DNA of 48,369 nt from an uncultured Candidatus Nitrosopelagicus sp. (GCA_937896695.1 CALBOT010000096.1:1-48369); one strand, 5' to 3'; positions 1-7,226 are shown, counted from the stretch's first letter. Numbers and translations are program-made. Notes: generated by a model not told the origin, from the sequence alone.

Positions 1-644
1 TGAGCACGTAATTTCTCATATGCTCTTGGGGCATCCTCTTCTTTGAGGACTATAACCAACCCATCTTGGGTGAATAGGGCATCGGCCATATCAATTCCAT
101 TGTAGTGTAGGATTTCAGTTACAAATGCCATCACATCTGAGCGGCTATGATCTTCTGGAACTGAGACCTTGATTTTTGCCAATCCCGAATTGTACTGATT
201 TTCTCTTGGCAGGGACTGGAAGTGTCTTCTTACTCTATCACTGTCTTCAGTTAGAATTCTGAAAGAATCTCCAAATCTGAAAAATTCAGAATCAGTAAAC
301 TCTTTGTGGAATTCATTTAACATTCTTGCCATCTCATCACCTGCATCAGTCATGTTCCAAGAAAGGCCCATAATTCCATCTGTCAGGGTTAATCTTGCAT
401 CTTTCAGGACTGGTTCTTCTGTAACTTCTTCTTTGATATCAAAAGAGTCAGCATATCGCTTTATGGCAACTACAATGGTATTGAGATTGACTGAATTTCC
501 TAGTGTTTTTTCAACATCTGGTTGGATTTTCACTGCTAAAGCGGTGTAATTAATGAGATCCATCTTCATACAGTCGTAAATTGAGCGATTTCTAGTAATG
601 ATTTCACGCACAACTTCAGGTACAGAAACACCACTAGTTCTCAT
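1..644 (-). CDS. Conserved protein with possible C-terminal ACT-like fold, truncated at the window edge
   Basis: An uninterrupted minus-strand frame runs from ATG at 642-644 to the left edge, where it is cut after 214 codons, so the C-terminus is missing. The N-terminus (MRTSGVSVPEVVREIITRN) and the stretch NTIVVAIKRYA are helical. The last third (GLAKIKVSVPEDH..., then ...QDGLVIVLKEEDAPRAYEKL) has the alternating beta/alpha pattern of an ACT-type regulatory domain. I recognise no catalytic motif. It is divergent from the hsp20 gene, with the 645-766 gap holding promoters for both. The coding frame is clear; a regulatory role is only inferred. Confidence 0.75.
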   Translation of the reverse strand, partial: MRTSGVSVPEVVREIITRNRSIYDCMKMDLINYTALAVKIQPDVEKTLGNSVNLNTIVVAIKRYADSFDIKEEVTEEPVLKDARLTLTDGIMGLSWNMTDAGDEMARMLNEFHKEFTDSEFFRFGDSFRILTEDSDRVRRHFQSLPRENQYNSGLAKIKVSVPEDHSRSDVMAFVTEILHYNGIDMADALFTQDGLVIVLKEEDAPRAYEKLRA

Positions 645-728
645 AAAGTGTAATATATTCACAGATATAATAATATTATGTAATTATAGGCACAAACTGT
701 AACTATACTAATGAATATTAAATAAAAC

Positions 729-766
729 TTATATAATGTCATACCTATTACATTATAGAGGTAAAT
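729..766 (+). promoter_or_regulatory. hsp20 promoter and ribosome binding site
   Basis: A TATA-like box (CTTATATAATG, about 729-739) lies some 30 bp upstream of the ATG at 767. GAGGT at 757-761 sits five bases before the ATG and fits a Shine-Dalgarno site. The combination predicts a very short leader. It differs from the many apparently leaderless genes in this window. Confidence 0.5.
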
Positions 767-1300
767 ATGACAACGTTTCACAACGAAATCAATAGAATCT
801 TCAAAGAAATGTCACGCTCCTTTGGAAGTGTAGATGACATCTTTGAGGCTCTACAAAACACTAACGGGGTTTCTGGTCCAATCTATTACGGTTATACCAT
901 GACCGTTGGACCTGATGGAAAACCCGTTATCCAAGAGTACGGAAATGTCAAGCCAGACAGTTTACCTGCTACAGACGCTTGTGGATGTGCCAACCAACCA
1001 CAAGCAGCTACTGCTGAGAAGAGAGAACCTCTGATAGACACTTTGGTTGACGACAAGGAACAAACTCTCAAGATTGTTGCCGAGATGCCAGGTGTTGAAA
1101 AGACTGATGTGAAAGTCTTTGTGGATGAAGATATTGTCCACATTGATGCCAAGCATGGCGAAAAGAACTACCATGTTAATGTCCCAATTCATCACAAGGT
1201 CGATTCAGACTCTCCAAAAGCTACCTACACAAATGGTATCCTTGAACTAACATTCGATTTGGATACCAAGCCAAGCGGTAGATCTGTAGACGTACTCTAA
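767..1300 (+). CDS. hsp20: Hsp20/alpha-crystallin small heat shock protein
   Basis: A 177-residue small heat shock protein, expected to be an ATP-independent holdase that keeps unfolding proteins soluble for refolding. Residues ~85-177 form the alpha-crystallin beta sandwich: the DDKEQTLKIVAEMPGVEKTDVKV stretch is the hallmark N-terminal part of the fold, and GILELTFDL is the late strand. The first ~80 residues are the variable arm, with a YGYTMTVGPDGKPVIQEYGNV segment seen in archaeal relatives and an unusual CGC pair. The start is supported by GAGGT just upstream. It is a single gene with its own promoter and a T-run after the stop. Confidence 0.9.
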   Translation: MTTFHNEINRIFKEMSRSFGSVDDIFEALQNTNGVSGPIYYGYTMTVGPDGKPVIQEYGNVKPDSLPATDACGCANQPQAATAEKREPLIDTLVDDKEQTLKIVAEMPGVEKTDVKVFVDEDIVHIDAKHGEKNYHVNVPIHHKVDSDSPKATYTNGILELTFDLDTKPSGRSVDVL

Positions 1301-1315
1301 TCCCCTTTTTTCTAA
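1301..1315 (+). terminator. Oligo-T terminator after hsp20
   Basis: CCCC followed by six T (1306-1311) lies directly after the hsp20 stop codon. Archaeal polymerase stops at U-tracts without needing a hairpin, and aCPSF1, encoded in this window, acts at such sites. A similar CCCCTTTT follows the stop at 18170. Confidence 0.4.
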
Positions 1316-1389
1316 AATAATTCCAAAATTCATGCCTAATCATGTCTAATTCTAAAATTTTAATTGGCAACTAAATTACCAATGATGTG

Positions 1390-1764
1390 ATGTTAAAAGA
1401 TCTACTTTCTGATATTGTCAAAGTTGATGATATTCTGATGGTAGTCAAAAGTAATGGTGCCACAAGTGAAATGAGAAGTAATTCCCTTTCAATTAGACAA
1501 AAAGAGCAATGGATTACTATAGGAGAAAATGACGGGCCATGTCACATGCATGTTAATAATGATATGATTAAAAATGCAGAATTTGTTGTGGAAGAAAAGC
1601 CTGAGAGAACCAGTTACAGTATACGATTTTTTGACGAAAATGGAACACGTGTTCTGGGGTGTTTTTTTACAAAAATGTATGATGAATCTAAAAAAATCAA
1701 ATTAGACAGAAAAAAGCTATATGATAATCTACAAGAAAAATATGGCAAAAAAATACAATATTAA
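1390..1764 (+). CDS. ChuX/HutX-like haem-utilisation-fold protein (tentative)
   Basis: A 124-residue soluble protein starting at ATG 1390; GTG at 1387 is an alternative one codon earlier. The order of features (GPCHMHVNNDMIKNAEFVVEE, then SYSIRFFDENGTRVLGCFF) resembles the ChuX/HutX/HemS beta-sheet fold, where an acidic turn 'FDxxG' precedes a strand leading to 'F'. ChuX/HutX proteins bind haem or related tetrapyrroles. I see no signal peptide or membrane segment. The fold assignment rests on pattern memory and haem binding is not shown. It is convergent with the next gene, 17 bp away. Confidence 0.65.
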   Translation: MLKDLLSDIVKVDDILMVVKSNGATSEMRSNSLSIRQKEQWITIGENDGPCHMHVNNDMIKNAEFVVEEKPERTSYSIRFFDENGTRVLGCFFTKMYDESKKIKLDRKKLYDNLQEKYGKKIQY

Positions 1765-1781
1765 GAAAATTTTCTATTAAA

Positions 1782-1973
1782 CTAGCCAGAATTTATGAAC
1801 ACTTTCGAGTTTGATACTGATATCATCTCAATCATCTTAATTGGAATATTTTCTCTTTCTGATGCCTCTACCATTTCATCATGATGGGTATCATTGAGAT
1901 GCTTTAGAAATTCTTCTTCTTCAATATCGTTTTTCTTAAAATCACAAGATGGGTAAACACAGTTAAAATTCAA
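1782..1973 (-). CDS. Small C2H2-like zinc protein (DUF1059-like)
   Basis: A 63-residue protein with Cys5-x4-Cys10-x14-His25-x4-His30 (His31 alternative), preceded by an acidic IEEEEFLKHL helix. This is the layout of a single zinc finger, close to small DUF1059 proteins. The start is TTG at 1971-1973, 33 bp after the stop of the RGG zinc protein, so the two could share a transcript. No catalytic residues are evident; nucleic-acid or protein binding is inferred from the fold type. Confidence 0.6.
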   Translation of the reverse strand: MNFNCVYPSCDFKKNDIEEEEFLKHLNDTHHDEMVEASERENIPIKMIEMISVSNSKVFINSG

Positions 1974-2006
1974 TAATTTTTGAATGAATAATTTGTATAA
2001 AAATGA

Positions 2007-2423
2007 CTAATATCTTCCGCGTCCACGGTCGTCTCTTGCTGGTTTACGTTCTTGGAAACAGTCGTTACAATAAACTGGTTTTTCTCCATTTGGTTTGAAT
2101 GGAACTTGACATTCTGTTCCACATTCTGCACATGTAGTTGTGTGCATTTCTCGTGGTGGTCTGTCTCTTCCAAATCTTCCACCACTGCGTCCGTTTCTGC
2201 CATATCCTCCGGCTCCACGTCCGCCTCCTCCAAATCTTCCACCGCCACGGTTTCCGCCAAATCGGCCTCTTCCACGGTCATTTCTTGCTGGTTTGTGATC
2301 TTGGAAACAGTCGTTACAATAAACTGGTTTATCTTGTCTTGGTTCAAATGGAACTTGACATTCTTTTCCACAATCTCCACAAGTTGCGTCATGCATTTCT
2401 CGTGGTGGTCTATCATAACCCAT
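2007..2423 (-). CDS. Tandem CxxC-x17-CxxC zinc protein with RGG-rich linker
   Basis: A 138-residue protein made of two near-identical zinc modules. Module 1 has Cys15/Cys18 and Cys36/Cys39; module 2 has Cys98/Cys101 and Cys119/Cys122. Each has exactly 17 residues between CxxC pairs, a fifth Cys (22 and 105), a shared RPPREMH lead-in and a shared YCNDCFQ ending. Residues ~48-88 between them are Gly/Arg-rich with repeated RGRF/GGRFGG units, an RGG-box type RNA-binding or phase-separating linker. A third GRGR patch ends the protein. The CxxC-x17-CxxC family is known but uncharacterised; RNA binding is inferred. Another open frame on this strand is a shadow. Confidence 0.85.
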   Translation of the reverse strand: MGYDRPPREMHDATCGDCGKECQVPFEPRQDKPVYCNDCFQDHKPARNDRGRGRFGGNRGGGRFGGGGRGAGGYGRNGRSGGRFGRDRPPREMHTTTCAECGTECQVPFKPNGEKPVYCNDCFQERKPARDDRGRGRY

Positions 2424-2513
2424 AATCTTTCTGAACTTTGAATAGTCAGCCCCTAATTATACTAAGGGATCTAATTTGATCAAACTTAAACACCCAAAAC
2501 ACCCTTTTCTGAT

Positions 2514-2807
2514 ATGCGATTTTTTGGCAAGTCTAAAGAGGAAAAGATGGCTGAAACACAAGCAAAACAGGCACTAAAAAACGGCAAGGATTTGAAGCAA
2601 GTTCTCACAGCATTAAAAGAAAATCGTGATCAAATTGAGCAAAGTACAGGCAAGAGACCTGACATAGATGATACGACAAAACTCTTCATGCAGAAAGTTC
2701 TCAATGTCTGGATTTCAGAAGGTCGAGATATTGATGATGAAAAGTTTTGGGAGGCAGTAGATTACAACAAGCAGTTTGATTATCCAGTTGAATACTATGA
2801 AAGATAA
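2514..2807 (+). CDS. Conserved hypothetical small helical protein
   Basis: 97 residues, no recognised domain. The N-terminus is strongly charged (KSKEEKMAETQAKQALKNGKD), followed by a predicted helix pair and a C-terminal acidic/aromatic tail (FWEAVDYNKQFDYPVEYYER). No membrane segment or signal peptide. A TATA-like CTTAAAC lies about 28 bp before the ATG, consistent with a leaderless transcript. It is divergent from the RGG zinc protein. I do not assign a function. Confidence 0.7.
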   Translation: MRFFGKSKEEKMAETQAKQALKNGKDLKQVLTALKENRDQIEQSTGKRPDIDDTTKLFMQKVLNVWISEGRDIDDEKFWEAVDYNKQFDYPVEYYER

Positions 2808-2816
2808 TTTTAGAAA

Positions 2817-2978
2817 TTAACAGTTTGGGCAACTAGGACCGTAATCCCTCTTGATCTTTCCATGAGCCTTTACCATATGTCTCATCAGTCTATCAGTGGC
2901 AGTAAAATTCATTCCACAAATTCTGCATAACGTTCCGGTGATGACTATCTCTTTTGGTTTTTTTCCAAATAAGCCCAT
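2817..2978 (-). CDS. 53-residue zinc finger protein
   Basis: A short minus-strand gene starting ATG at 2976-2978 and ending TAA at 2817-2819. The protein begins MGLFGKKPKEIVI and carries Cys18-x2-Cys21 followed by His34-x4-His39 (a C2H2 finger) and then a terminal CPNC. With the neighbours at 1782 and 2007 it makes three zinc-binding microproteins within 1.2 kb. It is convergent with the gene ending at 2807. The small size is normal for archaeal zinc-finger microproteins, but the role is unknown. Confidence 0.65.
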   Translation of the reverse strand: MGLFGKKPKEIVITGTLCRICGMNFTATDRLMRHMVKAHGKIKRDYGPSCPNC

Positions 2979-3039
2979 GAAAAATTTCTAGGATATTGGT
3001 TAAAAAACGTTATTTTGGAAACAAAAAGAGAGAGTGGGT

Positions 3040-3360
3040 CTATGGTTCCACTACTGCAAGCTTCTCATAGATTCTGTCATAGTAGCCGTTCTTGTCGCTA
3101 GCTGGTGCGTAAAATTCTGCAGAAATTACATCACCGACGCTTGCTGAACAGTCACTTACTACAACGGAGTTACCCACTTGGGATTCACCAACACATCCAT
3201 AGTCGGTTACTGCAATCACAGTAATCTCTTCTGCGTATTCTGTTGGCATCCAGTTCCACGGAGCTAGGAGTAGTGTTAGGATTACGGCTGTGCCGGCTCC
3301 TACAAGTCCTAGCATTGCTATCCGTGAAATGCCTTCGTGTTTGAGTGATGTCTGTTGCAT
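3040..3360 (-). CDS. Small membrane-anchored extracytoplasmic protein
   Basis: I take ATG at 3358-3360 as start (106 residues), giving a short basic N-terminus (MQQTSLKHEGISR) and one hydrophobic helix at ~13-33 (IAMLGLVGAGTAVILTLLLA). A longer frame to 3414 lacks support. The outside part contains two Cys (in YGCVGES and SDCSAS) that could form a disulfide, and a beta-rich region. No family recognised. It is probably anchored in the membrane with its C-terminus outside. Confidence 0.65.
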   Translation of the reverse strand: MQQTSLKHEGISRIAMLGLVGAGTAVILTLLLAPWNWMPTEYAEEITVIAVTDYGCVGESQVGNSVVVSDCSASVGDVISAEFYAPASDKNGYYDRIYEKLAVVEP

Positions 3361-3427
3361 TTTCCTCACTATGTCTACGCACTCAGAACATATAACCAAG
3401 TGATAAAAATACAAACTAGTGGTAACT

Positions 3428-4075
3428 TTAGTTCACTAATGCCATTGCCCTGATTGGTGAACCTGTAGCATTTTTGAGTTTTAGTGGTGCTATTATCAAA
3501 TGAAATGTTTCTGAATTAATTTTATCAAGGTTTGCCAAATTTTCAGCAATCAAAACGCCCTCTTTTGCCAAAATATGATGAACAGAAAATTTTCCATTTT
3601 TTCCTAAATCAATACTTGGAGAATCAATTCCAACAAGATTAATTTTTTTTGAAGCCAAGTATTTTGCAGCAGATACTGCTAGTCCTGGATTTTTTAAAAA
3701 GTACGATTTCTTGTTTAAGTTCTTTTGCCAATCTGTATGGAAAATAACAGTTGAACCGTCATCTATCTTTTCAAATTTTTTCTCAAATTTTTGTATGTCA
3801 CTTTTTGTGATTGCCTGATCCGGACCTTTTCTAATTTTTATCAAAATGGCTTCTGTAACCAGTCTTTTAGTCATGATTTGGTCGATTTTTTGCCCTTTTT
3901 TGACAAAATGATACGGTGCGTCAAGATGAGTTCCAGTATGGGTGCTCAGAAACAATAACTCAAGATTGTATCCGTCTTTTTCTATGCTCTCCCAATTTAT
4001 GAAGTTAGGTTGGGGAGAGCCAGGAAACGTAGGAATTTTCTCAGAAATTGTTAATGTTAAATCAATTACTTTCAT
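3428..4075 (-). CDS. Cyclase-family metal-dependent hydrolase (kynurenine formamidase-like)
   Basis: A 215-residue member of the 'putative cyclase' family (PF04199). The metal-binding signature HTGTHLDAPYHF spans residues 46-57, with His46, His50, Asp52 and His56 as expected ligands; NLVGIDSPSID around 165-175 matches the second family motif. Family members hydrolyse N-formyl-kynurenine or similar amides, or act on cyclic substrates, using Zn or Mn. No tryptophan catabolism genes are nearby, so the substrate is open. It is divergent from the RAM-domain gene. Confidence 0.85.
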   Translation of the reverse strand: MKVIDLTLTISEKIPTFPGSPQPNFINWESIEKDGYNLELLFLSTHTGTHLDAPYHFVKKGQKIDQIMTKRLVTEAILIKIRKGPDQAITKSDIQKFEKKFEKIDDGSTVIFHTDWQKNLNKKSYFLKNPGLAVSAAKYLASKKINLVGIDSPSIDLGKNGKFSVHHILAKEGVLIAENLANLDKINSETFHLIIAPLKLKNATGSPIRAMALVN

Positions 4076-4128
4076 ATCGATTGGTACATCTATGAAAAGT
4101 TAAATATTGTATTTGAGGCTTTTTGATA

Positions 4129-4389
4129 TTGCCAACCTCCTATGTATTGATTAACTCAAATCTTGGAACCGATGTTCAAATTATCAAAAATGTCAAAGAA
4201 TTACTAGCAAACCAGAATGATGTAAAACTTGAGATTCAAGGTGTATATGGCGTTTATGACATAATTGTAAAACTATCATCTGATAACAGTGAAAAGTTAA
4301 GATCAATTGTAACTGATGAAATTAGAAAAATTGAAAATGTTCAATCTACCTTGACGATGTTAGTAATTGAACAACAAGAAAAATCATAA
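4129..4389 (+). CDS. Stand-alone RAM (Lrp/AsnC ligand-binding) domain protein
   Basis: An 86-residue protein starting TTG at 4129 (MPTSYVLINSNLG), the usual N-terminus of thaumarchaeal stand-alone RAM domains; TTG at 4123 is an alternative. TAAATATT at 4101-4108 lies about 25 bp upstream, suiting a leaderless start at 4129. The sequence shows the beta-alpha-beta-beta-alpha-beta RAM pattern, with VYGVYDIIVKL and the C-terminal VQSTLTMLVIE strand. Such domains bind amino acids and can pair with full Lrp regulators; there is no DNA-binding head. Its stop overlaps the stop of the convergent aminotransferase gene by 6 bp. Confidence 0.85.
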   Translation: MPTSYVLINSNLGTDVQIIKNVKELLANQNDVKLEIQGVYGVYDIIVKLSSDNSEKLRSIVTDEIRKIENVQSTLTMLVIEQQEKS

Positions 4390-5529
4390 TTTCTTTAATT
4401 CTTCTACCAGGTTCAAAATCTCTTCTTTTGTATTGTATATGTGAGGAGAAATTCTCAAAATTGGTTTTTCATAAATTTCTCTTTTTGCAATGATTATTCC
4501 TTTCTCGGCCAATTTTGAAACAATTTTTTCAGGATCGTTTTTTTTAATCTCAAATGAAACTATGCTTGTTCTGTCAGATTCATTTTCTGGACCAAAAACT
4601 TTCGACTCAGGAATCTTTCCTATCTCATCTATGAACAAATTTGACAAATTTATGATATGATTTCTAATATTATTCCATCCTAGATTTTGCAAAAAGGTAA
4701 CTGATGATTCCATTCCTGCCAATCCTACATAATTTCTAAATCCTGTCTGAAACCTGTCCGGTAATTCTTTGTACGATAAATTACCATCTTTATTGGTCTC
4801 TGCAGACTCACCTCCAATGTTTAGTGGTTCTAGTAAATCACTTGATTCTCGTTTGCAATAAAATATTCCAGTACCCATTGGTCCGCACAGCCATTTAGAG
4901 CCATTAAATGACATAAAATCACATCCCGTATCTGCAAAATCAAATTCACCAATGCATCCTACTGTTTGGGCTGTGTCCAGAAAATATGGAATGTTTTCTT
5001 TTTGCAATTCTTTTCCAATTTCTTTTACTGGTAGAATTAAACCTGAATTGTATAGGCCGTGACTTAATGCTACCAATTTGGTTTTTTTATCTAATAATTT
5101 TCTCAAATCTGAATTTAGAAATTCTCCATTTTCATTAATCGGCAAACTTCGTACGTCAATTTTCTTTTCAAGTTTTAACCAAGGAAAATAATTTGCATGG
5201 TGTTCATGTTCTCCTCCTCTTATAACAATATTGGAGTTATCTTCAAATTTCATTCCGTTTGCAACATTGTTTATTCCATCAGTAACGCTTTGTGTAATTA
5301 TAATTTCATCAGGATTGCACTTTACTACTTTTGCAATAGATGTCCGAGTCTTTTCCCATAATTTTTTTATGAAGATCTCTGACTCTGGAGAATCCGGTCC
5401 CATTTCTGAGTAATCTATGAGAAATTGTTTCATTTTCTCTATACTTGTTTTTGGCATCACTGAAACTGATGCATTATTCAAGTAGGTTTTGCCAGTTTGA
5501 AATTCTTCAGAAATTGAATCAAAATTCAT
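4384..5529 (-). CDS. Class V aminotransferase / cysteine desulfurase-like PLP enzyme
   Basis: A 381-residue fold-type I PLP enzyme. Landmarks are the N-terminal TYLNNASVSVMP (substrate loop), EHEHHANYFPW around 107-117 (His stacking on PLP), YFLDTAQTVG around 182-191 (PLP-binding Asp and Gln) and SFNGSKWLCGP with the Schiff-base Lys212. This matches the SufS/NifS and isopenicillin epimerase-like group. No scaffold IscU/SufU gene is adjacent and no clear mobile-Cys loop can be confirmed, so sulfur transfer is likely but not certain. Confidence 0.85.
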   Translation of the reverse strand: MNFDSISEEFQTGKTYLNNASVSVMPKTSIEKMKQFLIDYSEMGPDSPESEIFIKKLWEKTRTSIAKVVKCNPDEIIITQSVTDGINNVANGMKFEDNSNIVIRGGEHEHHANYFPWLKLEKKIDVRSLPINENGEFLNSDLRKLLDKKTKLVALSHGLYNSGLILPVKEIGKELQKENIPYFLDTAQTVGCIGEFDFADTGCDFMSFNGSKWLCGPMGTGIFYCKRESSDLLEPLNIGGESAETNKDGNLSYKELPDRFQTGFRNYVGLAGMESSVTFLQNLGWNNIRNHIINLSNLFIDEIGKIPESKVFGPENESDRTSIVSFEIKKNDPEKIVSKLAEKGIIIAKREIYEKPILRISPHIYNTKEEILNLVEELKKL

Positions 5530-5557
5530 TATATATCCGATTCAAAAATCATTACTG

Positions 5558-6106
5558 TTGGATAAAAACCATACAACATTTGAAAATTTTCAATTATTAG
5601 AAGAAAATTTAGTTTCTTCTAGCTCAAACCTTCTTTTTTATGAAAACGCCTTTTCTAAAATACAATTAATCAAAGAAATTATATCAAAACAAACTCTTCC
5701 TGTCCTATACGTTGATCTTGATCTTCTTTTTTTTGGATATGTCAAATCAGAACTACTCGCAATTCCTAATCTAACATTATTTACCACACTGGAATCAAAA
5801 GTAAATGAAATTCTTCCCAAAATATTTACAAAAATTTCAGAAAAACCTCATCTTGTAATCTTTGATTCAATTAATGGATTATACAATACCCTTTCAAATG
5901 ACGCAGATTCTGGGAGAACTGTAAATTCAATGTTGATGCTTTTGGCAAGAAATGTTGCTTTCTCAAATTCCATTTTGATCATTTCTGCTTTGGCTACAAA
6001 AAAAGAGAATGACTGGATTCTTTCAAATGGTCGTCAAATTCTCGAAAATGAAAATGTGAAAAAATTTGTAATTGCTGATCGATCAAAAATTTTAATTGAA
6101 AATTAA
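5558..6106 (+). CDS. RecA-like domain protein lacking a Walker A motif
   Basis: A 182-residue protein from TTG 5558 (MDKNHTTFENF). PVLYVDLDLLFFGYVKS and PHLVIFDSINGLYNTLSN look like the core strands of the RecA/RadA fold; the second is a Walker B-like strand ending in Asp. ARNVAFSNSILIISALATKK resembles the next core strand. No GxxxxGK[ST] loop is present, so ATP hydrolysis is unlikely by itself. The gene starts 28 bp from the divergent aminotransferase. It could be a RadA/RadB-related accessory factor, as in degenerate RecA paralogues. Moderately sure of the fold only. Confidence 0.7.
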   Translation: MDKNHTTFENFQLLEENLVSSSSNLLFYENAFSKIQLIKEIISKQTLPVLYVDLDLLFFGYVKSELLAIPNLTLFTTLESKVNEILPKIFTKISEKPHLVIFDSINGLYNTLSNDADSGRTVNSMLMLLARNVAFSNSILIISALATKKENDWILSNGRQILENENVKKFVIADRSKILIEN

Positions 6107-6113
6107 TTTTCCT

Positions 6114-6149
6114 CAAACGCTGTTATAAAAAATCCAAACGGCGTTATAA
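6114..6149 (+). promoter_or_regulatory. Paired 15-bp direct repeat upstream of the ferredoxin gene
   Basis: CAAACGCTGTTATAA (6114-6128) and CAAACGGCGTTATAA (6135-6149) agree at 13 of 15 positions and start 21 bp apart, two helical turns. They lie upstream of the probable TATA box (AATTATATTAA, about 6167-6177) of the ferredoxin gene, the place where an archaeal activator would bind. Function is inferred. Confidence 0.5.
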
Positions 6150-6199
6150 TTCGCAATTTTTAGGCAAATTATATTAAGCTCAAATTACCATAATTTTTC

Positions 6200-6505
6200 A
6201 TGCCAGTAGCAATACTACCAGACATCGGTGAACAAATGTGCATTGGATGCGCACTATGTGTTGAAATTTGTACATCTTTAGGTCCTGATGTCCTAAGAGT
6301 AAAACCAGTCGAAGGCTGGAAACGAGGAAAAGCATTTGTCTTTTATCCTGAAAGATGCATCACCGACGGTGCATGTATCGGAGTTTGCCCAACAAAAGCA
6401 ATCTTTTGGATGAGACCAATGGACTTTACTGTAGGACAACCTGTCCCATTATACAGAAACTCTGTTTTCGTCAAAGGTTGGGACGACTATATCATGGAAG
6501 ATTAG
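6200..6505 (+). CDS. 7Fe/8Fe-type ferredoxin
   Basis: A 101-residue soluble electron carrier. The first cluster motif CIGCALCVEIC (residues 14-24) gives four Cys for a [4Fe-4S] cluster. The second, CITDGACIGVCP (~53-64), has Asp in the slot of the second Cys, as in Sulfolobus 7Fe ferredoxins, so a [3Fe-4S] or convertible cluster is likely. A distant Cys to Pro partner closes each motif. The C-terminal ~30 residues (aromatic, ending WDDYIMED) are an extension. The ATG lies about 25 bp after a TATA box, so the mRNA is probably leaderless; a paired repeat upstream suggests regulation. Confidence 0.9.
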   Translation: MPVAILPDIGEQMCIGCALCVEICTSLGPDVLRVKPVEGWKRGKAFVFYPERCITDGACIGVCPTKAIFWMRPMDFTVGQPVPLYRNSVFVKGWDDYIMED

Positions 6506-6571
6506 TCGACCAAATTTCTTTTTATTATATTTTATTTTATTCTTATATTATGATGCCATATTGCATATCTT

Positions 6572-7066
6572 ATGACCAAAATTGGAGATGCAAAACGTAA
6601 ACTTCACGGAAAACTAACAGGAAGGCCAGATAATTTTTCCTGGTTGATTGAAGGCAAGCTTGCAGGAAGTGCAATTCCTACATCCAAAAAAGAAGTTGAA
6701 TGGTTGCAAGAAGAAGGTGTTAAAACAATTGTAACAATTAGGGAAGTACCATTGGATGAAGATTGGATAGATAACATGAACTATCTACATGTGTTGTCTG
6801 ATGATATGGGTGTTCCAAGCTTTGAAGACTTGAAAAACTCAGTCGATTACGTTCACAAAAAAATTCAAAACAAGGAACCTGTAATGGTTCATTGTTTAGC
6901 TGGTCTAGGACGTACTGGAACAATTCTCGCTTGTTATTTGATAAAGTATGAAAAAATGTCAGCCGAAGATGCAATTCAACATGTTAGAGAAAAACGACAC
7001 GGTTCAATTCAGTCATATGTACAAGAAGAAATAATTTTTCAATATGCAAAAACTCTAAACAATTAG
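6572..7066 (+). CDS. Dual-specificity / tyrosine protein phosphatase
   Basis: A 164-residue cysteine phosphatase. The P-loop HCLAGLGRTGT (residues 107-117) holds nucleophile Cys108 and phosphate-binding Arg114. Upstream SDDMGVPS (~76-83) supplies the general-acid Asp at the usual distance. The compact size and VKTIVTIRE strand fit the atypical DUSP/archaeal PTP group. It would dephosphorylate Tyr, Ser/Thr or a phospho-metabolite; the target is unknown. The next gene is convergent with its stop 2 bp away. Confidence 0.9.
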   Translation: MTKIGDAKRKLHGKLTGRPDNFSWLIEGKLAGSAIPTSKKEVEWLQEEGVKTIVTIREVPLDEDWIDNMNYLHVLSDDMGVPSFEDLKNSVDYVHKKIQNKEPVMVHCLAGLGRTGTILACYLIKYEKMSAEDAIQHVREKRHGSIQSYVQEEIIFQYAKTLNN

Positions 7067-7067
7067 T

Positions 7068-7220
7068 TTATTCTGGAATTGATTCAGAAACTAATTTGCC
7101 ATCAACAACTTTGATTTTTAATCGTATGTCGTCTTTGAAAACTAAGGTCAATCCGCCTTCTTCATCAGGATCTTGAACCTCAATCAAATCCTGCATTCTT
7201 ATTCCATCAAATTTTACCAT
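7068..7220 (-). CDS. 50-residue conserved microprotein, copy 2 of a tandem pair
   Basis: Starts at ATG 7218-7220 and stops TAA at 7068-7070. The protein begins MVKFDGIRMQDLIEVQDPD, continues EEGGLTLVFKDDIRLKIKVV, then DGKLVSESIPE. It aligns end to end without gaps with the 50-residue product of the gene just upstream (7227-7379), sharing DG, EV, PD.EGG, the KD strand, VDGK and the SIPE terminus. The sequence predicts a small all-beta barrel or sheet. No family recognised. The 6-bp gap to its twin suggests co-transcription. Confidence 0.7.
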   Translation of the reverse strand: MVKFDGIRMQDLIEVQDPDEEGGLTLVFKDDIRLKIKVVDGKLVSESIPE

Positions 7221-7226
7221 CTTGAA

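Noticed and set aside
1970..2416. A 148-codon frame overlapping the RGG zinc protein on the same strand
   Set aside because: Low-complexity acidic peptide that mirrors the repeat of the real gene in another frame; the frame chosen holds ordered CxxC pairs.
2052..2441. A plus-strand Ser/Trp-rich frame antisense to the RGG protein
   Set aside because: Low complexity and produced by the Arg/Gly codons of the opposite strand.
3361..3414. Upstream extension of the small membrane protein
   Set aside because: It would add a Cys-rich non-hydrophobic N-terminus before the anchor; start at 3360 gives a normal signal anchor.
4384..5529. Assigning the class V enzyme as a definite SufS
   Set aside because: No scaffold gene nearby and the mobile-Cys loop could not be verified by eye.
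6114..6149. CRISPR-like repeat
   Set aside because: Only two copies with a six-base spacer and no cas genes; operator is a better reading.
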